From contig BPGW01000002.1 of NCBI GenBank assembly GCA_026003235.1, positions 1 through 64,000 on the forward strand: DNA of 64,000 bases. Direction: 5' to 3'. The stretch's first letter is position 1; every line of letters begins with the position of its first letter. This document shows positions 18,569 to 28,187 of the stretch, piece by piece. Position numbers and translations under genes: made by a program. Source of the DNA: Bacteroidia bacterium. Its GTDB lineage: Bacteria; Bacteroidota; Bacteroidia; SpSt-205. The notes below the pieces were generated by a model that saw only the letters and a list, made by a program, of their open reading frames with translations, was not told where the DNA came from and searched no databases.

Positions 18569-19997
18569 GGAGCCCCCCTTGCCATGGTGGCTACCCACCC
18601 TGGTAGGGCTCCTGACAGGGCTGGCCTGCCGGCGTGAAGTGCTCACCCCTAAGCCGGGACTCCTGCGCTTCTCTCGGGATACGGTGGTTTTTGACTCGCT
18701 CTTTTCTACCGTGCTCTCGCCTACCCAGCGCCTGTGGGTCTACAATCCCCACCGGTATCCTGTGCGGGTACTTCGTGCTTTCCTCGCAAAAGGCGCTCAG
18801 AGTCCCTACGCCTTCGTATGGGATGGCCAGCCGGGGCCTCTCCAGGCTCCTTATGTGCTGGGAGCCGGAGATAGCGCGCAAGTGTTTCTGACCCTGCGCG
18901 ACACCACTTTTGTGGATGCTGTACGGGAGGATGTCCTGGTGATGCAGACCGAAGCCGGGGTTCAGGAGGTGCCTTTGCGGGCTACCCTTATCGCTGCCTA
19001 CGTGTACCGGGACTTGGCTTTTGACAGCGTAGTTGTTTCCCTTCCCACGGATAAGCCCATCGTCGTGGATGGGTATCTGTACGTAGGTCCGGCGGCGGTA
19101 CTGCGCCTACTGCCGGGCACGCGGCTCTACTTCTCGGCGCGGCGCTGGCCCTCCGGCCCCCTCCAGGGCGAGCTGATGTCCGGTCTCTATGTGGCCGGAC
19201 GGTTGGAAGCGCTGGGCACACCCGCTTCACCTATTCGCTGTCAGGGGTGGCGACTGGAGCCTTACTACGCCAGCGCGCCAGGGCAGTGGCAGGGGCTCTG
19301 GTTCTTCCCCTCCAGCACCGATAATCGCCTGCTGTATGTGGAGATTGCCCAGGCCAGCGTGGGGATACGGGTGGATTCGGCGGGAGGGCCGATAGCCCCT
19401 AAGCTCTACCTGGAAGGTTGCGTCATCCGGGACGCGGCCAATTACGGCTTGGTCGTCCAGGGCTTCTGCCCAACGCTGCCTTCTCAGCCTATCCTTCACG
19501 CGGTGAATACCCTCGTCTACCGGTGTGGGCAGGCCTGCGCAGCGTTGGTGGGTGGAGGTACCTATCGCCTCGTGCATTGTGCCTTCCTGTATGACCAGGG
19601 CGATCTGCGCCGGGGCGTTACCGCGCTCGTGCTGACCGATTTTTTACGGCTCTCGGAGGCTCAGGTGCAGTCGTATCCGCTTGACTTCTGGGCGCTCAAC
19701 TCGCTCTTCTGGACGACCAAGGAAGAAGCCGTCGTAGCGGACCTAAGGGGGGGCACGCCGGTGCAGTATACCTTTGACCACTGCGCAGCTCGGCAAAAGA
19801 GCCCCTTGCCCGGCCCGGGGAATCTCTATCCTTCTTCACCCGGCTTGGGTTCCGCTCAGGACGCTTACCCCCTCCTTGAAGAAAGCCTCCTGATCAATGC
19901 AGGACGATACGATCCCACCTGGTCGCCCTTATTTGATCGGGTGGGGAGGAGGCGAGACAGCCAACCTGATATCGGGGTGTATGAATACGTTCGGTAG
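18555..19997 (+). CDS. Lipoprotein with right-handed parallel beta-helix
   Basis: The 480-aa product begins MLRAKEPPLPWWLP and has a lipobox LTGLAC about 27 residues in. The body (about 150-460) resembles parallel beta-helix proteins: regularly spaced short strands with GLYVAGRLEALG, PIRCQGW, GLVVQGF and VNTLVYRCG. It ends in a Bacteroidota-type PDIGVYEY motif, also common in beta-helix lipoproteins. A TTG at 18549 is in frame, but the ATG at 18555 is preferred. It overlaps the DUF4197 gene by 14 bases and aroC by 17 bases. Probably outer-membrane anchored; a carbohydrate or matrix ligand is only a guess. Confidence 0.8.
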   Translation: MLRAKEPPLPWWLPTLVGLLTGLACRREVLTPKPGLLRFSRDTVVFDSLFSTVLSPTQRLWVYNPHRYPVRVLRAFLAKGAQSPYAFVWDGQPGPLQAPYVLGAGDSAQVFLTLRDTTFVDAVREDVLVMQTEAGVQEVPLRATLIAAYVYRDLAFDSVVVSLPTDKPIVVDGYLYVGPAAVLRLLPGTRLYFSARRWPSGPLQGELMSGLYVAGRLEALGTPASPIRCQGWRLEPYYASAPGQWQGLWFFPSSTDNRLLYVEIAQASVGIRVDSAGGPIAPKLYLEGCVIRDAANYGLVVQGFCPTLPSQPILHAVNTLVYRCGQACAALVGGGTYRLVHCAFLYDQGDLRRGVTALVLTDFLRLSEAQVQSYPLDFWALNSLFWTTKEEAVVADLRGGTPVQYTFDHCAARQKSPLPGPGNLYPSSPGLGSAQDAYPLLEESLLINAGRYDPTWSPLFDRVGRRRDSQPDIGVYEYVR

Positions 19998-21054
19998 GCT
20001 CTTGCGCATCACGACTTTTGGAGAGTCACACGGGCCGGGGATTGGGGTGGTGATAGATGGGCTTCCAGGGGACCTGCCGGTGGATCTGGATCGGGTCCAG
20101 GCAGCTTTGGCGCGCCGCAGGCCAGGACAGTCTCCTTTTACCACCCCTCGGCAGGAGTCGGATGCCGTAGAAGTGCTCAGCGGCCTGTACCAAGGTCGTA
20201 CTACGGGGGCTCCGCTTACCTTATGGATCGCCAACCGGGATGCTCGCTCCGAAGACTACGCCGAGATAGCCCAGGTGTATCGGCCTTCGCATGCAGACTT
20301 CCCTTACCACCTGAAGTATCGCAACCCCGACCCGCGGGGAGGAGGCCGCAGTTCAGCGCGGGAAACGGCAGCCCGGGTAGCCGCCGGCGCCATCGCCCAG
20401 CAGCTCTTGGAGAGGATGTCCCCCGCTCTACGCATCCTGGCTTGGACCGCTGCGATCGGGCCCTATGCCACCGCCTACCAGCCCCAAAGCATAGAAGAAG
20501 TAGAGCGTTCGCCGGTACGCTGCCCTGACCCGGCGGTGAGCCAGCAGATGCAGCGCTATATAGAGGAGCTTATCCAAGTGGGGGATACGACAGGGGGTAT
20601 CGTAGCTGTTCGCGTGGAAGGGGTGCCGCCAGGATGGGGGGAGCCGCTCTATGATAAGCTGCCGGCCCGCTTGGCGTACGCCATGCTAAGCATCAACGCC
20701 GCCCGAGGATTTGAGATGGGAGAAGGGTTTGCGGCGGCCTCTTGGCGCGGCTCTGCCCACAACGATCCTTTTGAAGTAGATGCGCAGGGCCGCATTCGGC
20801 CCGTCACCAACCATGCAGGGGGCGTGCTGGGGGGCCTCTCCACCGGCGAACCCCTTTTCTTTCGGGTGGCGTTCAAGCCTATAGCGACCCTTCGGCAAGC
20901 GCAACAGACCGTTACCCGCCAGGGCGAGCCTATTCAGTTCACAGCGAAGGGGCGGCACGATCCCTGTCCCGTACCTCGCGCCGTTCCCATTGTAGAAGCC
21001 ATGACGGCGCTCGTGCTGGCTGATTTTGCGCTGCTGCACAAAAGCGCTACCTGA
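19981..21054 (+). CDS. aroC: Chorismate synthase
   Basis: AroC makes chorismate from EPSP, the last shared step of aromatic amino-acid synthesis, using reduced FMN. All signature motifs are visible: TFGESHGPGIG, RRRPGQSPFTT, GGGRSSARETAARVAAGA and SINAARGFEMGEGF. The 357-aa length is typical. The ATG at 19981 sets the conserved MNTFGRLLRITTFGESHG start; the longer open frame to 19897 lies inside the lipoprotein gene. The 17-base overlap suggests co-transcription with that gene. Confidence 0.96.
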   Translation: MNTFGRLLRITTFGESHGPGIGVVIDGLPGDLPVDLDRVQAALARRRPGQSPFTTPRQESDAVEVLSGLYQGRTTGAPLTLWIANRDARSEDYAEIAQVYRPSHADFPYHLKYRNPDPRGGGRSSARETAARVAAGAIAQQLLERMSPALRILAWTAAIGPYATAYQPQSIEEVERSPVRCPDPAVSQQMQRYIEELIQVGDTTGGIVAVRVEGVPPGWGEPLYDKLPARLAYAMLSINAARGFEMGEGFAAASWRGSAHNDPFEVDAQGRIRPVTNHAGGVLGGLSTGEPLFFRVAFKPIATLRQAQQTVTRQGEPIQFTAKGRHDPCPVPRAVPIVEAMTALVLADFALLHKSAT

Positions 21055-21110
21055 AGCAAACCTCTCCCCCATCCAAGCGAGGTAAAGAACGCTGTCCCAC
21101 CCCAAAAGCG

Positions 21111-21118
21111 TACTTTTG
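21111..21118 (+). promoter_or_regulatory. -7 promoter box TACTTTTG
   Basis: Exact TAnnTTTG match ending 6 bases before the GTG at 21125. It supports GTG over the ATG at 21152 as the start of the methyltransferase. Confidence 0.65.
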
Positions 21119-21124
21119 CCAACC

Positions 21125-22189
21125 GTGCGTGAAGAAGGCTTTTCTCTTCGGATGGAAGCGGTGCCCTATTGTATGCTTTGTGGGAGCGAGGGATCGCTTC
21201 TGTATGAGGGGCTTGAGGATAGGTTGTACGGGGTGCCAGGGAAATTTAGTCTGTATTCTTGTCCTGATTGTGGCCTGGTGTGGCTAAATCCTCGCCCGGT
21301 AGAAGAGGACTTGGCCAAGTGTTACATGAACGCCTATTACACGCACACTCCTCCCGCGTCTTTAGAGCGGAGTGCCGTTCTGCGGGGGTGGCGGGAGTTT
21401 TTGCGGCGGCTGATTTGGGAGGCGTATTATGCGTATCCACCTGCAGGGCGGTTTCCTCTTTTGCGCAAGGCTGTAGGGAAGGTTTTAGGGGCTTTACCGC
21501 CTCTTCGGCGGCGGGCTGCTTACGACTTAGGGGTCCTTTTTCTGCCTTTTCACGGGCAGCGGAGGCTTTTAGATGTGGGCTGCGGCAATGGCGCCTACCT
21601 CAAGCTGATGCAAGAACTGGGATGGCAGGTGACCGGCATAGATATAGACCCAGCCGCGGTCGCAGTGTGCCGAGCTCAGGGTCTGAACGCTTCTGTGGGG
21701 ACGCTGGAAACGATGAACTTCCCCGATCACGCCTTTGATGCCATAACCCTCAGCCATGTTTTTGAGCATCTCCCTGATCCGGCTAAGTTTCTCCAGGAGT
21801 GTTATCGTATTCTCTCGCCGGGGGGGTATATAGCCATGAAGATGCCTAACATAAAGAGTTTAGGGCATCGGCTATTTAAGCGGTTTTGGAGAGGGCTTGA
21901 ACCTCCTCGCCATCTGAGCCTTTGGGATAGACATACATTGCATATTATTCTACATCGCAATAACCTTAAAATATATACATGCCATACAAGTAGTCATATA
22001 GCGGATTTTATTTATGAATATAGTGTTTTTTCAAATGAAAAATACAAAAAAAGCTTTATATTCTATCTAAGAAAAAAAATATTCAAAATTCATGAGAATT
22101 TTCTTCTCTTGTTTGACAAAGATGCAGGTGAGGAAGTGTTTATGGTAGCTCGGAAGTCAGGAATGAATTTATTTGCAAAACAAGGATAA
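21125..22189 (+). CDS. SAM-dependent methyltransferase with N-terminal zinc ribbon
   Basis: The 354-aa product has an N-terminal CxxC pair (YCMLCGSE and SCPDCGLVW, about residues 16-55), a treble-clef or zinc-ribbon arrangement typical of sugar and cell-surface methyltransferases. A class I SAM domain follows (LLDVGCGNGAYL, then GIDIDP, and the post-motif EHLPDPAKFL). Base composition changes abruptly inside the gene: the first 800 bases are GC-rich like the neighbours, while the last 260 (from about 21930) are strongly AT-rich with Lys/Phe/Tyr/Ile-rich protein. Start GTG at 21125 is chosen from the -7 box; ATG at 21152 is an alternative. With the following glycosyltransferase it suggests a polysaccharide-modifying pair. 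Confidence 0.82.
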   Translation: MREEGFSLRMEAVPYCMLCGSEGSLLYEGLEDRLYGVPGKFSLYSCPDCGLVWLNPRPVEEDLAKCYMNAYYTHTPPASLERSAVLRGWREFLRRLIWEAYYAYPPAGRFPLLRKAVGKVLGALPPLRRRAAYDLGVLFLPFHGQRRLLDVGCGNGAYLKLMQELGWQVTGIDIDPAAVAVCRAQGLNASVGTLETMNFPDHAFDAITLSHVFEHLPDPAKFLQECYRILSPGGYIAMKMPNIKSLGHRLFKRFWRGLEPPRHLSLWDRHTLHIILHRNNLKIYTCHTSSHIADFIYEYSVFSNEKYKKSFIFYLRKKIFKIHENFLLLFDKDAGEEVFMVARKSGMNLFAKQG

Positions 22190-22193
22190 ATTT

Positions 22194-23180
22194 ATGGATT
22201 TGTCTATACTGATTGTTAGCTGGAATAGTAGATTTTTTCTTGAGAGATGTGTAGATAGTATGTATAGGCATCCGCCGAAAAAGTATACTTTTGAAGTGAT
22301 TGTAATTGACAACCATAGCCAAGATGATACCGTGGCTATGTTGCGAGAGCGGTTCCCGCAGGTACGGGTCATAGAGAATACCTACAATTATGGGTTTGCG
22401 CGTGCCACCAACCAGGGTTATCGGGTCAGCCAAGGACGGTATGTCATGACCCTTAATCCAGATACCTTGCTCTCTGAAGGAACTTTGGATGCTCTTGTAG
22501 ATTTTCTGGAAGCGCATCCTTGTGTCGGGTTAGTAGGCCCATCTGAGTGTTATGGAAATTTTATTCCAGCTTATCGTTCATTCATTTTATCTAAGGTAAG
22601 TCAAAAAATAAACAGAATCTTTTTGAAGAATGAATATACTGATCAAAGTGAGACTCCTACTGAAGTGCAATGGCTATGGGGTACCGGTCTTGTCTGTCGA
22701 AGAGAAGCATTAGAGCCTGATCTGTTTTTTGACGAGCGTACCTTTCTTTATGGGGAGGAGTATTGGCTTGTCTTACGTGTTAGGAAAAAGGGCTATACAG
22801 TTTACCGACTTCCATCTGTAAAGGTTAATCATGTGGCAAGTGGCCTTTGTAGACAATCTCCCTCCTATGCCTACAAGGCGAGGTATTTGAAAGAGTATAC
22901 TTACCATATTCTACGAAAGCGTGAATTAGGAGTATGGAATGCCAAGCTTAATGCTCTTTTAGACCTTATGGAGGCAACTATAGTCTCGCTGCCTTTATGG
23001 ATAAAGCAAGTTTTATATCCTTCTCAGAAAAGAGCTGTAGCCCTCGCTGAGTGGCGAGCTGTAATGAAAGGAAGTTGGGATTTTCTTTTTAGAGGGGTCA
23101 AGTACTTCAAAAAAGCTAATGAAGAGGTAGAGCGCTTTTTTAATGAGATTTCATCTCAGAAGGTAAAGGAACCTGTCTAA
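22194..23180 (+). CDS. Family 2 glycosyltransferase
   Basis: The 328-aa product has a GT-A fold core (LSILIVSWNSRFFLERCVDS, VIVIDNHSQDDTV, NPDTLL as the metal-binding segment, and FLYGEEYWLVLRVRKKGY). It resembles rhamnosyltransferase-type GT2 enzymes of O-antigen or capsule synthesis. The ATG is four bases after the methyltransferase stop; a TTG at 22173 is in frame but less likely. The gene is AT-rich at both ends with a GC-richer core segment around 22310-22510, unlike its neighbours; this fits horizontal acquisition or domain recombination. Substrate cannot be told from sequence. Confidence 0.87.
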   Translation: MDLSILIVSWNSRFFLERCVDSMYRHPPKKYTFEVIVIDNHSQDDTVAMLRERFPQVRVIENTYNYGFARATNQGYRVSQGRYVMTLNPDTLLSEGTLDALVDFLEAHPCVGLVGPSECYGNFIPAYRSFILSKVSQKINRIFLKNEYTDQSETPTEVQWLWGTGLVCRREALEPDLFFDERTFLYGEEYWLVLRVRKKGYTVYRLPSVKVNHVASGLCRQSPSYAYKARYLKEYTYHILRKRELGVWNAKLNALLDLMEATIVSLPLWIKQVLYPSQKRAVALAEWRAVMKGSWDFLFRGVKYFKKANEEVERFFNEISSQKVKEPV

Positions 23181-23189
23181 AAAGGTCTT

Positions 23190-24002
23190 TTATTCATAGC
23201 TTTCAGCAGCGGAGGGGAAGTCCCGTCGTTTGACATCCTGGATGTAGCGTTCCGCTGCTTCGCGGACGATCTTAGCTAAGTGGACATAGCGTCGCAGAAA
23301 GCGCGGGGAGAAAGCCTCGGTCAGCCCCAGCATATCATGCAGCACAAGCACTTGTCCATCGCAGTGAGGCCCTGCCCCAATCCCGATGGTGGGAATAGGG
23401 AGGCTTTCCGTCACTTCTTGGGCCAGGCTGGCGGGCACTTTTTCCAGCACGAGGGCGAAGATTCCGGCTTCAGCCAGGAGAGCGGCGTCTCTGCGTAGTT
23501 TTTCGGCTTCGGTGGGGTCTTTGGCGCGCACGCGGTAGCCGCCAAACTGATAGATAGACTGGGGGGTCAGGCCCAGGTGCCCCATCACCGGAATGCCCGC
23601 AGATACGATGCGCTGCACCGAATCCAACACCGCCTCGCCGCCTTCCAATTTTACTGCATGGGCGCCGCTTTCCTTCATGATGCGAATCGCGGCGCGCAGC
23701 GCCTGGCGCGAGTCGCCCTGGTAGCTGCCAAAGGGCATATCTACCACCACCAAGGCTCGTTGGGCGGCGCGCACGACAGCGCTGCCGTGGTAGATCATCT
23801 GGTCTAGCGTGATAGGTAGGGTGGTTTCGTGGCCAGCGATCACATTGGAAGCGGAGTCGCCTACCAGAAGCACTTCAATGCCTGCTTCGTCCAGGAGCCG
23901 CGCAAACGTGTAATCGTACGCCGTGAGCATGGCGATGGGTTCCCGGCGTGCTTTCATTTCGGCCAGGGTGCGGGTGGTGATCCGCTTAACTTTGCCTTCC
24001 AC
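23190..24002 (-). CDS. panB: 3-methyl-2-oxobutanoate hydroxymethyltransferase
   Basis: PanB makes ketopantoate from alpha-ketoisovalerate and methylene-THF, the first committed step to pantothenate and CoA. The 270-aa product contains [56 protein letters not shown] and the catalytic-Glu region ALVLEKVPA. The start is a GTG at 24002, four bases after an exact -7 box; the next codons match the family N-terminus. Divergent to ubiE with only 11 bases between start codons. Its 3' end faces the glycosyltransferase with 9 bases between and no visible terminator. Confidence 0.96.
   Translation of the reverse strand: MEGKVKRITTRTLAEMKARREPIAMLTAYDYTFARLLDEAGIEVLLVGDSASNVIAGHETTLPITLDQMIYHGSAVVRAAQRALVVVDMPFGSYQGDSRQALRAAIRIMKESGAHAVKLEGGEAVLDSVQRIVSAGIPVMGHLGLTPQSIYQFGGYRVRAKDPTEAEKLRRDAALLAEAGIFALVLEKVPASLAQEVTESLPIPTIGIGAGPHCDGQVLVLHDMLGLTEAFSPRFLRRYVHLAKIVREAAERYIQDVKRRDFPSAAESYE
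23987..23994 (+). promoter_or_regulatory. -7 promoter box TAACTTTG of ubiE
   Basis: Exact TAnnTTTG match lying inside the first codons of panB and ending 19 bases before the ubiE ATG. It interleaves with the panB box on the other strand. Confidence 0.5.
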
Positions 24003-24006
24003 CCTC

Positions 24007-24014
24007 CAAAGGTA
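24007..24014 (-). promoter_or_regulatory. -7 promoter box TACCTTTG of panB (minus strand)
   Basis: Exact match ending 4 bases before the panB GTG. Its outermost base is the first base of the ubiE ATG on the other strand. Confidence 0.75.
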
Positions 24015-24709
24015 TGCAATCCTCTCCTGCGCAGCTCTTTGCGCGTATCGCTCGGCGCTACGACCGAATGAACCGGCTCATGACGTTCGGGCTTGACCTG
24101 CGGTGGCGCCGGCTGGCCGTAGACCGGCTCAAGCCCCACGCCCCTCGCCGACTTCTGGACTTGGCGGCGGGTACGGGGGACTTTGCTCGGGAAGCGACTC
24201 GGCGGCTCCCTTCTCTAAAAGAGGTGTATCTGGTGGACCTTACGCCGGAGATGCTGGCCTATGCCCCGCCTAAAAATCCCGCTCCCAACCGGGCTGTTTG
24301 GCACCTTCAGGTGGGGGATGCCCACGCTTTGCCGTTTGAAGACGACTTCTTTGACGCCATAACGGTGGGGTATGGCGTGCGTAACTTCGCCGACCGTCCG
24401 AAAGCCCTCAGGGAAATGTACCGGGTCCTGCGTGCGGGGGGAGTGGCGCTGGTGCTTGAGACCGGCTTGCCGCACAATGCTTTCTGGAAGGCCCTCTTCT
24501 GGGGCTACTTTCGCTTCTGGGTGCCGCTCCTGGGCGCCCTGCTGGCTGCCGACCGCGCAGCTTATACTTACCTCCCCGAATCTACCGCAGCTTTTCCCCA
24601 TCGGGATGATTTTCTCTACCTTTGTCGGCAAGCAGGTTTCCATAGTGGTACTTACATGGAATGGCTGGGCGGTGTTTCCATCCTGTATGAGCTACACAAG
24701 CCGGCTTAA
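24014..24709 (+). CDS. ubiE: Demethylmenaquinone/ubiquinone methyltransferase
   Basis: UbiE/MenG C-methylates demethylmenaquinol, the final step to menaquinone. The 231-aa product shows the family start ([19 protein letters not shown]), SAM motif [19 protein letters not shown] and the UbiE signature [22 protein letters not shown]. In Bacteroidota the acceptor is expected to be a menaquinone; that is family knowledge. It overlaps the porT-like gene by 23 bases, a ubiE-porT order also known in other Bacteroidota. Confidence 0.95.
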   Translation: MQSSPAQLFARIARRYDRMNRLMTFGLDLRWRRLAVDRLKPHAPRRLLDLAAGTGDFAREATRRLPSLKEVYLVDLTPEMLAYAPPKNPAPNRAVWHLQVGDAHALPFEDDFFDAITVGYGVRNFADRPKALREMYRVLRAGGVALVLETGLPHNAFWKALFWGYFRFWVPLLGALLAADRAAYTYLPESTAAFPHRDDFLYLCRQAGFHSGTYMEWLGGVSILYELHKPA

Positions 24710-25370
24710 GCCGTGGCTCTGGGTAATAGGGCCCTCTTTCCTTGCCGCCCAGTACAACCTGTATTACGACCTGCGGTCGTTTAACCTCGGCTTCAACATG
24801 GGGGCCAACTACAGCCAAGTCAAAATCCATTATAGCCAGCTGCAGTACAACGACCCCAACGCTTCAGGGCCTTCCTTTGTAAAGATTGAGGGCATTCCAG
24901 GCATCAACTTGGGCCTCATTATGAATAAAAAACTTCACAAATACTTTGATTTGCGAAGCATTCCTTCGGTTTCGCTGCAGCAGCGTAACCTTTACTTTGT
25001 GCTGCGGGATACCACGCTCAAGCGGCGGCTGGAAGCGTCCTATCTGTATATTCCTGTGCTGCTCAAGTATAAGTCGCAGTTTTACAAGGGGTATCGGGTC
25101 TATGTACTGGCGGGAGGGCAGGCAGGCATTAATTTAGCCAGCGACAAGCGCGTGCGCGACAACCCAGAACTGATTCGCACCGAGAGGCTTGACTTTCAGT
25201 GGGTAGCGGGGGTAGGGATGGACCTCTACTTGGACAAAGTGAAGCTTTCCCCAGAGCTGACGTATTCGCTGGGTGTGCGCAACATCTACGACCCGACGGG
25301 CACTCGCTATGGGTATGTAATCAAGTCCTTGCACATGCAGACCCTGACCTTCAACCTCCACTTTGAGTAG
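24687..25370 (+). CDS. porT: PorT-like outer-membrane protein of the type IX secretion system
   Basis: The 227-aa product has a signal peptide (ending FLAAQ, Ala|Gln). Its beta-barrel body has PorT-like landmarks: FNLGFNMGANYSQVKI, the PGINLGLIMNKKLHKYFDLR block, PVLLKYKS, VYVLAGGQAGINLAS and KLSPELTYSLGVRN. PorT is needed for T9SS export in Porphyromonas and gliding bacteria. The ATG at 24687 overlaps ubiE; the longer frame to 24372 is internal to ubiE and rejected. It is the only T9SS component in the window, and two likely T9SS cargoes (4930 and 54748) are encoded nearby. Confidence 0.85.
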   Translation: MSYTSRLKPWLWVIGPSFLAAQYNLYYDLRSFNLGFNMGANYSQVKIHYSQLQYNDPNASGPSFVKIEGIPGINLGLIMNKKLHKYFDLRSIPSVSLQQRNLYFVLRDTTLKRRLEASYLYIPVLLKYKSQFYKGYRVYVLAGGQAGINLASDKRVRDNPELIRTERLDFQWVAGVGMDLYLDKVKLSPELTYSLGVRNIYDPTGTRYGYVIKSLHMQTLTFNLHFE

Positions 25371-25406
25371 GGTGGTTTTGGGGAGAGGGTTGTATTTTCG
25401 CAGGCC

Positions 25407-28187
25407 ATGTCTTTTGCCCCGTTGGATCGCAAGTGGCAGGCCCGATGGGAAGCGCTCGGCGCCTATGAAGTGAAAGAAGACCCCACCCGCCCCAAGTACT
25501 ATGTGCTGGACATGTTTCCGTACCCTTCGGGGGCGGGGCTGCATGTGGGGCATCCCCTGGGTTACATTGCGACGGACATTGTAGCCCGCTACAAACGCCA
25601 CCGCGGGTATGTGGTGCTTCATCCGATGGGGTTTGATTCGTTTGGGTTGCCTGCTGAACAGTACGCCCTGCGAACGGGGGTTCATCCAGCTATCACCACC
25701 GAACGCAACATAGCCCGGTATACTGAGCAGCTCAAGCGGTTGGGGCTGGGATACCCTTGGAGTCGGGCTGTGCGCACCAGCGACCCCAGCTACTACCGCT
25801 GGACGCAGTGGATATTTCTGCAGTTTTTTTCGCACTGGTACGACAAGCGGGCGCAGCGGGCCCGACCTATAGCCGAATTGGAAGCGCTCCTGGCTGAAGG
25901 GGGTTCGCAGGCCGTGGAGGCGGCTACGGACTTCAACGGGCATTTTACGGCGGAGGAATGGCGTTCTTTTTCTCCTGCGCAGCGCCAGCGTATTCTCCTG
26001 CACTACCGGCTGGCTTACACCCAAGAAGCCTGGGTTAACTGGTGCCCGGCCCTGGGTACCGTCTTAGCCAACGAGGAGGTCAAAGACGGCCTGTCAGAAC
26101 GGGGCGGCCATCCGGTGTATCGGATTCCCTTGCGGCAGTGGTTTTTGCGCATCACGGCGTACGCAGACCGGCTTCTGGAGCACTTAGACGAGCTGGACTG
26201 GCCCGAAGCCATCAAGGAGCAGCAGCGCAACTGGATCGGCCGCTCCGAAGGAGCGTATATAGACTTCTTGGCTGAGGGGCCCCAAGGCCAGACCGTCTCT
26301 ATTCGTGTCTTTTCTACTCGGCCGGATACGCTATGGGGGGCTACGTTCCTGGTGCTGGCGCCCGAACATCCGCTGGTAGAGGCTTTAACTTCCCCGGACA
26401 GGCAGGCTGAAGTGGCCGCCTACCGGGAAAAGGCCCGTAACCGGCTTGAGCGGGATCGGCTCATTGGCGGCGGAACCCCCACAGGGGTTTTCCTCGGTAC
26501 CTACGCTCGGCACCCCTACACCGGCGAACGGTTGCCCATCTACATCAGCGACTACGTGCTGATGGGCTACGGAACCGGAGCTATCATGGCGGTGCCCGCT
26601 CATGATAGCCGCGACTGGGCTTTTGCGCGCCACTTTGGCCTGCCTATCCGTTCTATTATTGAGGGGGTGACGGCGGAAGAGGCCCCTTACGAGGCTCGGG
26701 AAGGGCGCCTAATAAACTCGGACTTCCTGACAGGGCTTGAAGTAGAAGAGGCCATTCAGGTGATTCGGCAGCGGCTCAAGGCCGACGGCAAAGGCGAACC
26801 CGCCGTACAGTATCGCTTGCGAGATGCGGTCTTTTCTCGGCAGCGCTACTGGGGCGAACCCTTCCCCATTGTATGGCGGGAAGGGTTGCCTTACCCTGTT
26901 CCCGAAAGCGACCTTCCCGTGACCCTGCCCCCCATCCAGCGGTACGAACCGACTGGGGATGCCCGATCGCCCCTTGCCCGCCTTGAAGAATGGGTGCGCC
27001 TGCCCGATGGAAGCCAGCGGGAAACCGATACCATGCCGGGCTGGGCCGGCTCAAGCTGGTACTTCCTGCGCTACTGCGACCCGCACAACGACCAAGCCCT
27101 GGCAGACTTTTCCAAGCTGGCTTACTGGCTGCCCGTAGACCTGTATGTGGGCGGCGCCGAACACGCCGTAGGTCACCTGCTTTACGCGCGCTTCTGGACG
27201 CATTTCTTGTATGACCTGGGCTACTCGCCGGTGAAGGAACCTTTCCGCCGCCTGGTGAACCAAGGCATGATCCTGGGCCGTTCTCTCCTCATCTACAAGC
27301 ACCGGGAGCAGGCGCGCTTCGTTTCGGCCGACCTCCTGTCGCCCGAAGAGAAAAAACACTACTTGCCCGTGCGGGTGGACGTCAATTTGGCCGAAGATAC
27401 CCGGGTGGATGTAGAGGCCTTCAAAAAGTGGATGCCTGAGTACGCCGAGGCGCAGTTCGTGTGCAGCGGCGATGGGCACTTTTATGCCGAGCCCTTCATT
27501 GAGAAGATGTCCAAGTCGTTTCACAATGTGGTCACGCCTGACGAGCTGTGTGAGCGGTATGGGGCTGATGCGTTTCGGCTCTACGAGATGTTCATGGGGC
27601 CTCTAAGCCAGACCAAGCCATGGGATCCCCAAGGCATCCAGGGAACGTACCATTTTCTGCGGAGGCTGTGGCGATTCCTGGGGGGAGATAGCGAAGAGGG
27701 GGCCTTCTCGGAGGGGGAGCCGACCGCCGAGGAACTTCGGGTGCTGCATCATACGATTCGGCGGGTGACGGAAGATCTGGAACGGCTGAGCTTCAACACC
27801 TGCGTTTCGCACTTCATGATCTTTCTGAATGAGATGCAGCGGCTGGGATGCCGGAAGAAGGCCATTTGGCGACCCTTCCTGGTGCTTTTGGAGCCTTTTG
27901 CGCCGCATATAGCTCACGAGCTGTGGGAACGGCTGGGTGAGACCACTCCGCTGTGGGAAGCCCCTTGGCCTGCGTGGGAAGAAGCCTACCTCAAGCAGGA
28001 TCAGGTGGAGTATCCCGTCTCTGTGAATGGCAAGCTGCGGTTTCACATTCCGCTTTCGGCGGAGGCGACCCCCGCCGAGATTGAAGCGCGAGTGCTGGCT
28101 GATGAGCGCTTAGCTCGCTATACGCAGGGCAAACCTGTCCGCCGCGTGGTGGTGGTACCCGGCAAAATCGTCAACGTCGTCGTCTGA
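25407..28187 (+). CDS. leuS: Leucyl-tRNA synthetase
   Basis: A 926-aa class I synthetase charging tRNA-Leu. The HIGH-type motif is HVGHPLGY near residue 50, the KMSKS motif (KMSKSFHN) lies near residue 700, and the editing domain with its Thr-rich GTGAIMAVPAHDSRDW segment sits between. The C-terminal anticodon and tail domains are complete. A -7-like box (TATTTTCG, 25393-25400, one mismatch) ends 6 bases before the ATG. It is followed by fmt with a TGATG overlap, so tRNA charging and initiator formylation genes are joined. Confidence 0.98.
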   Translation: MSFAPLDRKWQARWEALGAYEVKEDPTRPKYYVLDMFPYPSGAGLHVGHPLGYIATDIVARYKRHRGYVVLHPMGFDSFGLPAEQYALRTGVHPAITTERNIARYTEQLKRLGLGYPWSRAVRTSDPSYYRWTQWIFLQFFSHWYDKRAQRARPIAELEALLAEGGSQAVEAATDFNGHFTAEEWRSFSPAQRQRILLHYRLAYTQEAWVNWCPALGTVLANEEVKDGLSERGGHPVYRIPLRQWFLRITAYADRLLEHLDELDWPEAIKEQQRNWIGRSEGAYIDFLAEGPQGQTVSIRVFSTRPDTLWGATFLVLAPEHPLVEALTSPDRQAEVAAYREKARNRLERDRLIGGGTPTGVFLGTYARHPYTGERLPIYISDYVLMGYGTGAIMAVPAHDSRDWAFARHFGLPIRSIIEGVTAEEAPYEAREGRLINSDFLTGLEVEEAIQVIRQRLKADGKGEPAVQYRLRDAVFSRQRYWGEPFPIVWREGLPYPVPESDLPVTLPPIQRYEPTGDARSPLARLEEWVRLPDGSQRETDTMPGWAGSSWYFLRYCDPHNDQALADFSKLAYWLPVDLYVGGAEHAVGHLLYARFWTHFLYDLGYSPVKEPFRRLVNQGMILGRSLLIYKHREQARFVSADLLSPEEKKHYLPVRVDVNLAEDTRVDVEAFKKWMPEYAEAQFVCSGDGHFYAEPFIEKMSKSFHNVVTPDELCERYGADAFRLYEMFMGPLSQTKPWDPQGIQGTYHFLRRLWRFLGGDSEEGAFSEGEPTAEELRVLHHTIRRVTEDLERLSFNTCVSHFMIFLNEMQRLGCRKKAIWRPFLVLLEPFAPHIAHELWERLGETTPLWEAPWPAWEEAYLKQDQVEYPVSVNGKLRFHIPLSAEATPAEIEARVLADERLARYTQGKPVRRVVVVPGKIVNVVV

